Origin: Sphagnum compactum
Lineage: Eukaryota; Bryophyta; Sphagnopsida; Sphagnales
Length of the DNA: 64,000 nt
Direction: 5' to 3'
Assembly (NCBI GenBank): GCA_965153455.1
Contig: OZ234493.1
Span: forward strand, 32,974,213-33,038,212
Part shown: positions 37,041-50,030 of the stretch, one piece after another
Layout of the letters: the number at the start of each line of letters is the position of its first letter
Position numbering within the stretch: position 1 is the stretch's first letter
Notes under the pieces: model-generated
What the model was told of the DNA's origin: nothing
The model's input: only the letters and a program-made list of their open reading frames with translations
The model's database searches: none
Translations under genes and position numbers: made by a program

Positions 37041-40000
37041 CATTTTTGTCTAGACTCATGTGCCGCCCTCCATGAGGCCGGTGTGTACCTCTTATCTATC
37101 TATGAAGCAAGGTAGTTTGAGAATGTTTGGAGCTTTGATGTGGAAGCTATCGATTATTGAATCATTTTCTGAATGAAAACTCGAAAGAAAATATTAAAAA
37201 AAAACCGTATTGGAAGTTGGGGATGTTCTTGGTGTTGTTGGAAAGCCCTTGACAAGTCAGATTTAATAGAGTTTATTTCACAATTTTAAGAGCTAAGGTG
37301 TGAAAGATATTGATTTTTAGTGAATTTTGTTGCTGGAAATTCAAACAAATTGAAAAAATTGAGTTTGGAAGGAAAAATCAGTGGTGAACCCTCAATGTGT
37401 TCACATTCCTGAATTTAAAAATTTTCAATTATGAAAATGTGAAAAATAAAGAATGTGTTCACACTTGGGCCAATGGCACAAGCTACATTAGTATGAATGA
37501 AAAGAGAATAAGTTCTATAGGGACTGGCCTGAATAAAATTTTGAAAGTACCATGGCTCTTTCATATGCAAGTAAGGAATAACTCAATGTAACTTTGAAAA
37601 TTTACATAACCGCCCATGACTGGTTTGTTCGGGTTTTCACTAAATTTAATGCCTATTAAGCTTTGTCAATTTGGTGTAAAGCAATATTCATCCATACTTT
37701 TCTTTTATCATTTGCAGAATCTAGATCTGCATAAGTATCTGAAATGTCTAGCATACATAAAAATAACATAGAGCTATCCATATTTGTAGAATTTGTTTTG
37801 AGCATTATAGGGACAACACTGTAAAATATGGTGTAGAGCAAGGTGCACACCATGAAGACTAGGGCTCATTTCATCTTTCACAGCTTGCAATTTGAGACTA
37901 CAATGGTGATAATTATATGGACTCCCCATCTTTGAATGCCTTAATGAACACCAATAGTGATGCCTCATTAGCCATATTTGGCTTTCATGTAATAAAATGA
38001 GGCCTGCAAAACCATAATTATGGTTGGTGCAGGCCCAATTTCAAAGTTTTAATCTGCATTTCAGACTCTAGGCTTGCACAAAAATCTTTCCAATGGTCCC
38101 TTACTAGTCAAGGCCTGATAGCTGCACCCATAAAATGAAACATTAATACAGTTGATGATCATGAAATATTCTAGAGAAATACAGCAATTAGAACTCGTAT
38201 CGACAATGCAAATTTCAGGGTTTTTTTTCAAAATTTTGGAGAATTTTTTAACAACATCAGCAGAATGAGTCAAATTTACAAAAGTTTTGAAAAAGTTTCC
38301 CAAAGTTCCCCAAGATTTTGTTGTCAAGTCGCAAAACTTTCCAGCAAAAAAAAACAGAATTTTTGTTGTTAGAATGTGTAGACTGCATTCCTCCTTTCTG
38401 TGAATTATAGGTAGAAAAAAACATTTGAGAGATGTGAAATACTTGATTTAGTTGCTACTACCTTATCTCCTAGGTTTACAGCAAAGAAGAAAGTGATTAG
38501 AAAGTAAGAATCATGTTCATTTGAACACTAAATTTCATGGACTTGCATGAGACTCATGAGTGTTATGTATCTGTCAAAAATGAGCCATTATATAATTATG
38601 CATGCAACCTTTGGCTCATATGAGCAAGTATACACTTGTTATTGAAATTAAATCATATAAGACAAATTTATATACATGGTATACCATATTACCTCAAATC
38701 CCTACTAGGTTGGTATTTCTATTTAAGGCTAGCATTGTTGAATGAGTGTCAAGTCAATGATATGCAAGATCAACAATAGTGCCTAGTCATAATTCTATTG
38801 CATAAGGGCCCTAATAATGGCAAAAAAACATAATTCTTTCCCAATTGGTTTCACAACACCATTAAATAAGACCACCAATGCAAGTCTATAAGCTTGCAAG
38901 AGGTTTGAATTGGATCAATTTATATTTTCTGGGTCAAATATGATGGAAATTATCATGAACCTACACTGAAAATTAAGAACCCAAAACTATGAGTATAAAA
39001 TTTTTACATACAGGCTGGATACTTGGTTAGGCTATGTGAAAGCCTTCAATCAATCAATTTGATGCATTGCATGTTGATAAACATCAGCATTAATCTCTCT
39101 AGGTGTTAAATGTGGCATGATAGGAATACATTAAATAATATGGAGAAGAGATGACTGATCATATTTCAATACCATGGCAACCTTGTAATGCAAGCAATGC
39201 AAGGCAGCATGCATCAAAATGACGAGGAAAGTAATATTTGTTCATGAGGTTTTGGTTCTGAAGTTGTTACTAACTTGTGGAAGCCAATGTGGAGCTTTGA
39301 CTCAAGAAAAAGAAGACATTGAGTGTGAGATCTAGTGCTACATATTAATTAAGTTGGGGATGGGGCTTCATTCAATTTTGAATGGAGATGCAATATAGGT
39401 GGTGGCATAGCTTGCATTATAACCATTCAAAATTGCATGTATGTTGTCTTATTTGTGGTGTCTCTACACTTTGAAGGTTAGAAGTAGATATTCAAGTCTA
39501 AGACTTAGGGTAAATCTTAAGTTAACAAAACACATTGTTGTCGATATATGTGCATTTTGGGGGGCATACAAATTTTTGTGTTCACTTGTTTACAAAGTGT
39601 TGACTTTGTTGACCAAGGTTTGATTTTGTAATGAAATATATTAATAAAAGTCAAAAAGTTATTTGACTAAATTTTTTATTTTTTTCTCTTGCTGATCTGT
39701 TGTGTGATCATTGTGTATATGTTTCTCAATGGGTACATGTCAAAGTCAGTTTAAAACATTGTGGGGGACGAAAGCAAGATATATTGGTGGAATTTATCTT
39801 GACTATTTGTCCAAAAATAAATAAAAAGTAGATTTTGAGGAGTTTTAACAACAGTCCAGTTTCATTATTTTTTAAACAACAACTCATCGACATTAGAATT
39901 CTGAATTCACCGTGCCCTATGTAAAAATTTTAAAAACATCTTAGAATGATTTTCTTGATTCGATTTGGACTTTTAGAAGTACTGAAAATTTTGAACCAAA

Positions 40001-40189
40001 ACAATGGCACATTTGCAAGTTTTATATCTATTTTTAAATGGAAACACAATTCATTGACTTCATTAAAAAAATTTAAAACATTTAACACATATTCAATGAT
40101 GAGGGCAGCAATCCAACCACTTTTCACTTAATCCAAAAAAATATCAAGTACATTATGACTATTTTATTACAATCTAGAATAGTTGAAGC
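37041..40189. other. AT-rich intergenic DNA, no gene supported
   Basis: Minus-strand open segments at 38327-38061, 37968-37774 and 37853-37656 lie near each other in different frames and could be remains of transposon coding sequence, but no family motif is visible. Nothing else is recognised. Confidence 0.4.
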
Positions 40190-40440
40190 AATTGTTTTTT
40201 TTCTTTCAATTTTGTGATGTTGGTCAAGTTGCAATCATCCATAAATATTTAGCCAAATTTGGCAATATTCAAAATGATTTAGTAGAAAATCTTAAGCACT
40301 CTTTTCATATTGTAGGCAATTGTGGCAATTTTTTGTGATTAAACAATGATTTTATAAAAACATTATGACAGAATACTCTGTGTTCAAAATATTTTTATCA
40401 AAATGGTGAAAATTCACCACAAAAGAATCACTGAGTTGAA
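40190..40440 (+). repeat. R1-family repeat, single copy
   Basis: Contains ATTTAGCCAAATTTGGCAAT, AAATCTTAAGCAC and CATATTGTAGGCAATTGTGG, ending near a CACTGAGTTG block. It aligns with the reverse complement of 52430-52740, and less closely with the arms at 11738-12530. No inverted partner was found close by. Confidence 0.6.
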
Positions 40441-42400
40441 ATGAAATATTTTACCTCCGAAATATTCCATCAAACCATTATTATCTATTTCAATTTTTTA
40501 ATTAATACTTACAATAGTTTAGAACAAATGTACCTATATTTTTGTTTTAAATATTCTCTTGTGGATTGACTTTTGGTGCCCATTGATTAAAAGATTTAAA
40601 ACTACAATGCATGCTACTTTTTTGTGTCTGCTTTTTCATGCTTTTATCTTGTGGTTGTCTTTTACGAAGAAGGTTTGATTCTACATTTTGATTGCCATCT
40701 TATATTTTGGGTCATGAGTTTGAACTTTGTAAAAGGTATTCTCCTTTTTTGAAAATCAAACTACGACTTTAGAATTTGAACAAGGATTTTGAAATTTGGC
40801 ACTCAAGTGAAACAAATTTGTACGTTTGAGTTATGAGTCATAATTTTCGTTGTGTTCAGGATTGAACAATTGATTAAAGTGGCTTTGTTTCTAGCATTGT
40901 GATCTCTCCAATGTTCCTATGAACTAGGAAGGCCATAATGTGTAAAATTGTAAAAGAATTAAGGTGCAATTGCCGTTAAGAATACATAACATTCAAATAA
41001 CACATTGAACTGGTGTTTTGAACTTTACTCCAGATGTGGTCATGAGGTTTTGAATCAGTATCACATGTAGTATATGTTTCTATATATGATGTTTATAAGT
41101 GGTACGGCTTTTGTACTTCTTGATATTCATGGGGGAGCATGAAAAAGGATGTCTTTTCCAGTAGCAAACAATACCTAAGGGGAATTGATGGGAATTAAGT
41201 AATATACTTGATTGGGTTAACAAAATCAAACCAAAGTTATCAGTAGTAGATTAATAACCTATTGTAGATCCCAATGCAACAAATTTTTTTGAAAATTATA
41301 ATTATGTGATTAAAAATAAAGAGTTTCATATATTGGTTGTTGAGTAAAAATTATAATTCAATTAGTTCCATAATAAAAAATGTAGTCATTCTTAAAATTC
41401 AAATATAAATATGCATTAATAAAAAAATTTAAGATTAGAAAAAATGACATATTTTTAAAACATTTATGGATCCATTCATTGGCTTAGGTACCTGAAAGGA
41501 CAATCTAATGAAAAAGGGAATGTGAAGGATTATTTTGGAATTTTATAATGTATTTATCACATTATAATTAATATAGTGAATATTTTTATGCTTATAATTA
41601 GAATAATTTCATGTTAAATTAATTTTTAGAATTTAAAAAATAGATACAAATGGAAATATAAAATTTTAATTAGGTTTAGGGTGATTTAAATTTGTGGATA
41701 TTAGAAGTTTAAATAATGATAAGTTGAGAAAAATTAAAGCTCTTTCACATAATACCTTTCAAACAATACCCACTTTGAAGAAAATAGTGAAAACAAATAA
41801 TACATAAATATCCCCCCATGTACCAAGGTAGCCAACCACTACTTATAAAGATGATGATCATCATAAGTTGTCAACTTTATTTAGTTCTCTATATCTTATT
41901 TCTTGGGCACTATCTTTGACCTCCATCAACCCTTACCAAAAATTTCTTCTATAACTAACATTGCATAGTTTAAACCAATTGTTATTAACTCATACTATAA
42001 GAAATCTTGTCAATTCCAACCCTATGTTTGTGACTATTGATGAGGCCATTATCCAAATCAATGAATTTTGCAATTATAATTGTTGTAGTCCTATGTGTTT
42101 ACAAGTTGTAAGCACTTTTCATCACATGCAATTAAATTTTGACATTTGCCAATTTATAATTGTACATGTGACTATGTGCTACAATTGTTGTGCATTTTGG
42201 ATGAAAAGGTGGATGAAAAATGAACTCATCTTAAATCATAGTTGATCACATTCAACAATAAATTGAAAACCAAGGTTTTTACAACTACTATATGTAGTAT
42301 TGAGTTTACATGTTAATTTTAAATTGTAGGTGTGACTATCTATTGTGATTAAATTGTACATTTGAATGAGTATATGGATGAAAATGTGAAGGGGTTGGTA
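40441..42400. other. AT-rich intergenic DNA, nothing recognised
   Basis: Very A/T-rich, with long runs of A or T. One open frame at 41961-42245 has no recognised domain and is probably chance. Confidence 0.5.
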
Positions 42401-42439
42401 AAAAATAAGTACGTATGTACATTTGTAGGTTATAGGTGG

Positions 42440-43440
42440 AGAGGTTGTAGGTAGATAGGTACTTCAATTAGGTGTGTAGCTATGTTAGCTAGGTTAGACG
42501 GTCTAAGTAGGTTGTTTAAATTAAGTAGATCTACACGAAGTATGTTATCTTATGTACCTACATAACTAGGCTAGGTAGGTAATTGGGTTCCAAGTAGCTA
42601 GGCTAGACTAAGTAGCTAAGGTAGGTGGACTACATAGGTTAGGTAATTTATGTGGTTTAAGTAAACTAGCTAGGTATGCTAAGTTAGGTAGGGGTGTATG
42701 CACTTTAAGGTGGTTCATTTTTGATAGATGCTCCACTCCCTAAAAATCCATATGGTAGTGTTAAAATGGTAGTTTATTTTGATATCATTAAGTTTGTGGA
42801 GAATTACATAGTGGTTATGAACTAAAAAGCCCATATGAAAATAACCATTTTAAACAATTCTTTAATGTACATGTACATGTTAAAAAAATAAAAATTGAAA
42901 TTCAGCCAAAAATAATTATGATATGGACTTATGAAAATATGTTCATTTTAAGGCCATTCAAAAATTCATAATTTTTTTTTGGTTTATTTTTTTCTAGCAA
43001 TTGTTTTGCACATATGTTCATTTTTTAAAAACTTATCATATATTGAATCCCCATAATATATCCCAAATAAAATTCATACATGAAAATGCATGTATATAGA
43101 GGCACAAACAACAAACCAGTCCATAATTTTCAACTTCAAAAGTCCATTACTATATATTTGTTGTATATATGTTGTAAATTTTTTTTTATAGATGTCTTCT
43201 TCTTCAAGTTGGAAATCTAAATCTAGTCACAAATTTGAAAAAATATTGTTTTTATGCCATGTTAATAGCATGTAAATGCATGCCACTTTGTAAAAAACTG
43301 GATTGTGACGCAAAAAATGAGTCACCTTACCTTGCAGCCATCTATAGGCTATGTGGTTTAAGTAGGTTAAGCTAAGTATGTTAGGCTAGGTAGGCTATCT
43401 AATCTAGGTGGTTTAGGTAGGTGGGTGAAAGCATGGTTTG
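42440..43440 (+). repeat. TAGGTA/TTAGGC-rich degenerate repeats with a dispersed repeat between
   Basis: At 42440-42700 and 43340-43435 the plus strand is made of degenerate words such as GGTTAGGTA, AGCTAGGTA and GGCTAAGTAG in one orientation. Between them (42815-43155) lies the second copy of the 7.5-kb dispersed repeat. The words resemble those of the fold-back at 33600-34300, so the two regions may be related. Confidence 0.5.
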
Positions 43441-43569
43441 GTGACTTATTTTTTGGCATTTTGAAAGCTCATTTTTAACATTAACTATAATTCCTACATT
43501 TTGATAATTAACAACTCATGCATTCAATGTACATTTATCTACCCGTCCATTAAAAAATATGGGCAAGGT

Positions 43570-43655
43570 TCTCCAAGTGTAAACCTTAAACCCCAACCAC
43601 CTTTCACCTACACATTGAGGGGACCAAATCTTTAACCATTGCACCACATCTTCAA
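43570..43655 (-). repeat. tRNA-like segment, candidate SINE head
   Basis: On the minus strand TGGTGCAATGG fits the Pol III A-box consensus, and about 50 bases later a weak B-box-like GGGGTTTAAGG appears. No full cloverleaf is seen. Confidence 0.3.
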
Positions 43656-43859
43656 CATACAATATTTTGTGTCATCACATTAAATTACATGATCATTTTT
43701 TCCTAATCTACCTAGGTGGTCAAGTTTAACTACCCTTCCAAACTTACATACCCTTATTTATATGCCTAGCTTAGGTTCTAGGTTGCTAACTTAAATTTAT
43801 ATTCCAAAAAGTTGAAGTTGTTATCTATGTCAATCGAAAAACTATGCTTTCAATTTAAA

Positions 43860-44830
43860 TTTAAAAAGGAATGAGGCAAGACTGCCCATTCACTTTCTAC
43901 CTATTTTTAATTATAGGGGAAGTCCTAAATATCATGATCACGGAAGCTATCTAGGTAATGGAGTGATAAGAGGAATTGTGATGTTAAAAGGAATAAGGTA
44001 ACTAATTATATCATAGTATGTAGATGATATCACACACTACCATTGTTGGGAGGGGAGTATAATGTGGACATGGAAATGGAACTATTTAATGACTTCTTAT
44101 AGATATTAGGTTTAAATCTCCATTGGGAAAAAAACTTGGCAAATTGGTAAGGAAATGAACAATTCAAGCCTAGATGGATGGTGAAGCATAGACATGGAAA
44201 TGGGTGTCAAATGGGGAATTAATGTGAGTTATTGGTCACAACATTTGGGCTTAAAATGGACATTAAAGAAATGGACTCCTTTTTATGTTGAAAAGATGAA
44301 GAGAAAGTTGAGATATTGTAACAATTTATAGATTAGCTACTAGTAAGTAGGATAATTATTGTTAATTTTGTTCTAGGATCTATTATTTGGTTTTTTTGGC
44401 TTTATAAGCAATGTTAGTAAAATCAATATGTAAATGCAAATTCATTCTTATGAACTATTCATGGAATGGGTAGGGACATATTAGAAAAGTTAAGGTCAAT
44501 TGGATAGACTATTATTTGAATAAGAAAATATGAAGTTTAAGTATTTTGCACCCAAAAGAAGGTTTGAACACTATATTAAGCAAGTGGATCCTCAAAACAT
44601 TTAAGTTTGGAGAATCAAATCTTTAATTGTTCTTCATATATCACATGCTTAAAGTGCAAACGTCTAAGCATATGTAATGGACCTTTAATATTCAATGGAT
44701 GTTTGTCCATGGACATCAAATAATAAAAGGTTCACAACTTTTAAAGGTGAATAGCCAAGGCATGGAGGTTTCTAGGCAAATTCTTACAATTTAATCCACT
44801 CATATTGACATATCATATGCAAGGTAAAAA
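43860..44830 (+). pseudogene. Old LINE reverse transcriptase remnant
   Basis: Translating across frames gives a degraded non-LTR reverse transcriptase. Near 43880 the reading resembles RQDCPFTFYLFLIIGEVLNI, followed by a YVDD at about 44020, the position of the catalytic YADD. Next comes a block like GLNLHWEKN near 44110, then KRKLRYCNNL and RIIIVNFVLGSIIWFFWLYK at 44300-44400. Beyond this, HIRKVKVNW and LHPKEGLNTILSKWILKTFK occur at 44470-44600. Stops and frameshifts are frequent. It is AT-rich like its surroundings, unlike the GC-rich 26-29 kb LINE, so it is much older or from another lineage. Confidence 0.7.
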
Positions 44831-44845
44831 TTTGGTGGCTAAGGT

Positions 44846-45104
44846 TATGATTTGAAATTGTTTTCATTTTTAAAGATGAAACATTAATTTACAAGGAATT
44901 GACACATTTTCAAAAACTTCATATTTATTCAAAAATATTTATTTGAAAAAATTCAATTACTTAGACAATTATATGCTTATAACAATTTGCTAATAACATT
45001 GCTAAAAAATTCATTTATGTGAAAAAAATATTTTTGGGCAAAATGACATGTAGTCCTTTTTTAAAGTAATGACGTTGGCTTGTTTTATTTCATTTGTGTT
45101 CATT
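44846..45104 (+). repeat. Dispersed repeat, copy 2 (first copy at 3940-4200)
   Basis: Matches the 3.9-kb copy in order and orientation, with TTTTTAAAGATGAAACATTA, ATATTTATTCAAAAAT and TAGTCCTTTTTTAAAGTAAT. It starts right after the old LINE remnant. Confidence 0.65.
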
Positions 45105-48100
45105 AATACATGAATTCCTTGTAATGGACTTGTAATTGACTCTAGGACATAATATAGTTGAAAGAATTATCATGTTAAATATATACACATATTGCATGAA
45201 TAGAATATTAAAAGATCTTTAAGTCAACTTTTGTTATTTTGCAACTTGGGTCTAAGCAAGGTTAGGGTGTCAAAAAATATTGTCTCACAAAATATCCAAT
45301 GAATCCCTTCAATTAAACATGTCTAAACTTAGTGGCACACTCATGTTGGAAGTTTTTTATGTTTCATAGATGCATATAGGTACTATATTATGTTTAAACC
45401 ATTCCTAATTTGGACAAATAATTAAGTATTCTTAACAAGTCTTGGGAAAAAAACTTAGGACTTTGTGTCATTGAATGAAAAATGTTCAAATATTCATTAT
45501 ATTTAAATCCTAGTGTTAGGCAATTCTTCACTTGTATGAAAAACCTTCAATTCTGTATAATGAATTAAAATTGTTTCAAGTTTGGTTCCACATATAAATG
45601 GAACTAAGAATTTGGCTTTAGATTTGGTTTTTCAAAAAAATATTGTTTCAAATCATTAGCTTAACATGTGAGTCTAATCCTAAAAATTATGATTCCAATT
45701 TTGATTTTGAAACTCAAACCTAGTTTCAATTCAATTCATTGAATTGGAATTGGCAATCCTTACCCATCAATGTGGGTATGGGCTGCCTAGCACAGGTTTA
45801 GGCCATAGGCCTTCATCAATGTTTGCAACTATCTTTTGGTCTAGGTCTTATCCCTTTCATTATGAATTCCATAGTTAACAATATTTATATGTTGACATCA
45901 CCATCAATTGTACAACATGTGTAACATCATCATTATGCACCACAACCTTGCTAACTTCAATAATTTTTTGTTTTAGGAAAAAGGAAATTTCAAACATCAA
46001 AAGTTGTGAAAAATTAACCCCCAAAAATGAAATCAAAACACCATGAAAGGCACTTGTTTAAGTTAAATGATCGATTAATAATGTTATTTAACAAAAGTAA
46101 GTTATATACTTTTAAGAATGTGTACTTTTATTTGCGAGTTACACTTACATATTGGTGAACCATTGTGTCAAATTTTGATTTAACCATTGCCTAAAATTAA
46201 CTAGTTGGAGATATAAACTTATAATATCTAAGAACATTTCCATTATAATACCTTATCATGAGGCCCATCAATGATATTTTGATGAAGGATTTATTCATGA
46301 ATGCCCCACCACAACCTCCTTATCAACAATTGTTTTGCCAATCTTGCCCTTCAAAGTTCCCTATTCCAATAATGATGTGCACTCTTTGCCATTATCACTG
46401 AAAGCCTCACTACACATTTTTTCTTTAGTTGTCTCTTCTCCAGCTCAATAAGAAAAAAATTACTCTTTGTCGATGTGATTCACAAAGGAACAAGGAGCTC
46501 ACAAATTTCTTTTTGTTGTTATAATGCAAGAAGGAGCAAAAAAGACTTGAAATCTCCTTTTGTTTGTTGCTACAACTTGTGAAAAAATGTTCAAAAACTT
46601 GTTGATGTTTCTTGTTTTGTTGCTATGGTGTGCAAAAAATTGAAACTTAAAAACTCTTTTTCTTTCTTTTGTTGTTGCAATGTGTGAATGAGTTCAATCA
46701 CCAAGTTCTCCACTTTGCAAATCATGCACCAACTAACTTGATAAGATTGTTGGCAATGTTGAGCAAAAACTCATGGCCTTGGTTGGTAGTCTTTCCATTA
46801 GTTTTACTTGGATCTATGTTTTTGTTTTATTTAACGTTGATGTTGAAGAATACTCCTTCTTTCAAAACCTCAATGAATTTTTTTTTACACTTCATCTATT
46901 GCTAGAATACCCTTCCTAGGAATGTAATGTACTTTGTTGTATCAATAAGCTGCTTAACATACTTGCATGTATAGGTTGACATCTTGCCAAAATAATTTTG
47001 AAAAGCATGTACTTGACATATTCGCTTAGAGGACCTTTAAATGATTTAAGTGAATGCATGATTGAGTGGACCAAAAAAGTGACAAATGATTACATCTTAT
47101 GTAAGTCCAAATTTCCTTTGTATTTTTTCAAAACCTTCAAATGTTAATGAATTAGGGAACAACAGTGCATTGATTCCAAGATTTTTTTCCATTTATGTTC
47201 AATCTCACCTAAACATCATTATTTTGTACTGTATGCAAAAATCCAAGATGAAATACTTTTTTAAGAAAATTGAATTTTAAAAAACCATCTATATTCAATA
47301 ACAAAAAGATCCATCAAACATAACCTAAATATGAAATGGTGTGAAATCTCTGAATTGTTTTTTGAAAAATGTATTGTTTAAATAAATTCAAGTCCCTAAG
47401 TAACACAACATAAATCAATGGACCATTTCAAAGTTCATATCCAAAATAAATTTCAGAATTATTGTCCATAATTTTGCTTTCAAAAGTCCATGGCTCTTAT
47501 GTTTTTAAATTTTTTGCAATGTGACATTACACATCATATAGATATTCAAATTAGGGTGAAAACATGCTTAGGTGTTTCAAATTTGGCATTTGAAAGTCCA
47601 TTTTTTGGATGGATTGATTTAAATTAATTTTTTTTTGCCTATGGTAGGGTAATTAATATGCTAGTTGTCTAAGCATTTTGTGAAGTTGGTCCATTTGACA
47701 CAAAGGCAAGATTTTTTCAAAATCGGGTTTACGTTTATAGGGTTTGCACTATGCCAATATTGCGTGTGCAAAAATTTTATATCATTTTTGTCAATTGTTT
47801 TTCTCCTTGATTTTAACATCACGACTAACTTCTATTGTACCACTTGTGGTACAACGTGGAAAGCTAATCTATGTTTTGTATGATTTTTGCCTAAATGTTA
47901 TGCAAATATGTTTCAAGCAAGTGAAAGAAAATTGAGGGGATAGTCACAAGGTCAAGATCCTAATTGATTAAGTAATGGCAAGAAGTTCATGATAAAATAA
48001 GGAGGGTCAAAGTTTAAAGGTCCTATAAATGTTGATCTAATGTATGGGAAAGTTCCAAAAATGATAGTTCATGGTGTTGAGTTCATTAATCCATGATAGT

Positions 48101-48889
48101 TTATGGAGGTTTGTGACTTGAATAACCATGGTCAATGCCCAAAAAGTTTGAAGATTCTTAAATATCTAAAAAAGTCTAAGGCTAAAGCACTCTTTGGTGC
48201 ACTTGCCAACAAAAATGGGTACAAATACATGGAGTGTGATGATCTTGAGGTTATAGTTTTTTCATATAAAACCTTTAGATGAATATACATAAAAACACAT
48301 GGTTATCAACATCTCGGTTGATGGGTGAAAGCATGGTAAAATATACAACTAAATGTCCTTCATGAACTATAATGAAGTAAAAAATTAAACAATTTTTGAC
48401 AAAAACACAAGAAAGTAGATTCAAATTGTATTAAAATTTCATTTTGAAAACATGGTGCTTTCCATTCCAGATTTATATTAAATTGAATACAAAAATTGAA
48501 AAAAATTGGAATAATAAAAGTACGAAACATGTACTTTTGAATTTGACTAGTCTTGATATGGTGTTCAAACGCATTTTTTCATTATGAAAATTTAATGAAA
48601 TAGATTTGTGTGAAGTTATAACATAAAGATCATTGTATATTCAAAGGAAGGAAAATAAATAAATTTTATTTTTTCTTTGGTAGAATCTATTTGACACATA
48701 TTTGAAACAAATGTTACATTGCAAAAAGTAGGCTTCAAAAGTTAGTTACATTTAGAAAAGTTTATTTGAAACTTATTTTTACAATGCAAAATTAAAAATT
48801 AATTCATAATAGTGAAGAAGCATCTTGTTTTTTTATCATTTAAATAAATAAATTGAATGTATAACAATTTTGTGATAGATTTTGGTCCT
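45105..48889. other. AT-rich intergenic DNA, no gene supported
   Basis: Open frames at 46669-46905 and 47665-47935 have no firm domain. A short CTTCGTTWKANLCFV stretch near 47860 looks zinc-knuckle-like but stands alone. At 48060-48280 one frame reads GALANKNGYKYMECDDLEVI, which may be a coding remnant. Confidence 0.4.
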
Positions 48890-50030
48890 ACTTTTTGTTA
48901 GTTTGACAAGTAGATTATCAAGGACATTGCTTTCACCTTGATTCCACTTGCCATGGCCAAGTGATTAGTTTATAAGAGAAAAGGGAATCTCATGAATTGG
49001 GCCCTATTTGCAACATGGATGAGAAATGAATAGGTTTGTAGATTATTGGTGAAAACTAAAAGTTTTGTAGATTCAATTCAAGGCTTCAAATTCGATGAAG
49101 AAAAAGGAAATTTCAATGTAGAAGGAGAGCCAATGGAAGATTGCAAGGTTATAGACAAGGTTATAACTATTCCAATTGAACTTGAATGGGAATTGAATTT
49201 GCAATGGACACAAGTTAAATCCTAGAGTATTGTGCTTCTATCCAAAATCAATTGTCAAATGTACGACATATGTTAGACAACAATTGCTGCAAAACAACTT
49301 GAAGTAGGATTTCATGACTCATAAGACACAAATGGAGGATAGGCAAAAAAATGTGAAGATGGCAACAGAAACATTGTCAAAGTTATTGTTTTGCCTTCAA
49401 GAGTTGAAGGCTACCATTGAGAAGCAAAAATATGAGTGGGATACTAAACAAGATAATAGTTTCAATGAAGGTCTAGGTGTTGCACATTTGAAAGGTGCAC
49501 TTAAGGCATTAAAAACCAATTTAATCTCTGAGCTACTAGTGGCCTTAAAAGATTAGGAGTCCAAGGAGTTTCAAATTTCCAAGAATGTAAATGTGCAAAA
49601 AAATGTATGTGATGCATTTGAAGAATGAGTTGTCGAAGGTGAAGTTGAATGCACATTCACCTTGGAAAAACCTTTGACTATAGATAAGGAAGTTCAACAA
49701 TTAAAAGATAAATTTGACAACTTGGAATGGCAATGGTGTGCCTTAAAAATACATAGTAGGGCGATTGAGTATGGAAAAAAGGGTTTTCTTGTCCACCCCA
49801 AACCTTTTTTCTCTTTTGGAGTTGGATTAAATTTTAATGACCTAGGTGATGAATGGTCAATTTTTTTTATGATTATCACACCTTGTGCATTTTGTGGTAG
49901 AAGGTTCCTATTTGTTTGGGACTACCAATTAGCTTCTTGCATATATATGTATCATTTATGGCGTGCTACGACACATTTATCTATTTCCATCAAATGTTTG
50001 GTGAGGGATTGCAATATTTAAGAGATGCAT
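48890..50030 (+). pseudogene. Possible decayed coding remnant, family unknown
   Basis: Several open segments with protein-like composition follow one another. At 49039-49225 a frame contains GFKFDEEKGNFNVEGEPMED and ELEWELNLQW before a stop. At 49314-49556 a Lys/Glu-rich frame of 80 codons could be a coiled coil. At 49662-50021 a frame holds KEVQQLKDKFDNLEWQW and GKKGFLVHPKPFFSFGVGL. I recognise no family. Position among transposon remnants suggests transposon-derived sequence. Confidence 0.3.

Noticed and set aside
47860-47883. Cys-containing stretch resembling a zinc knuckle
   Set aside because: Only one partial Cys pair, with no flanking domain.
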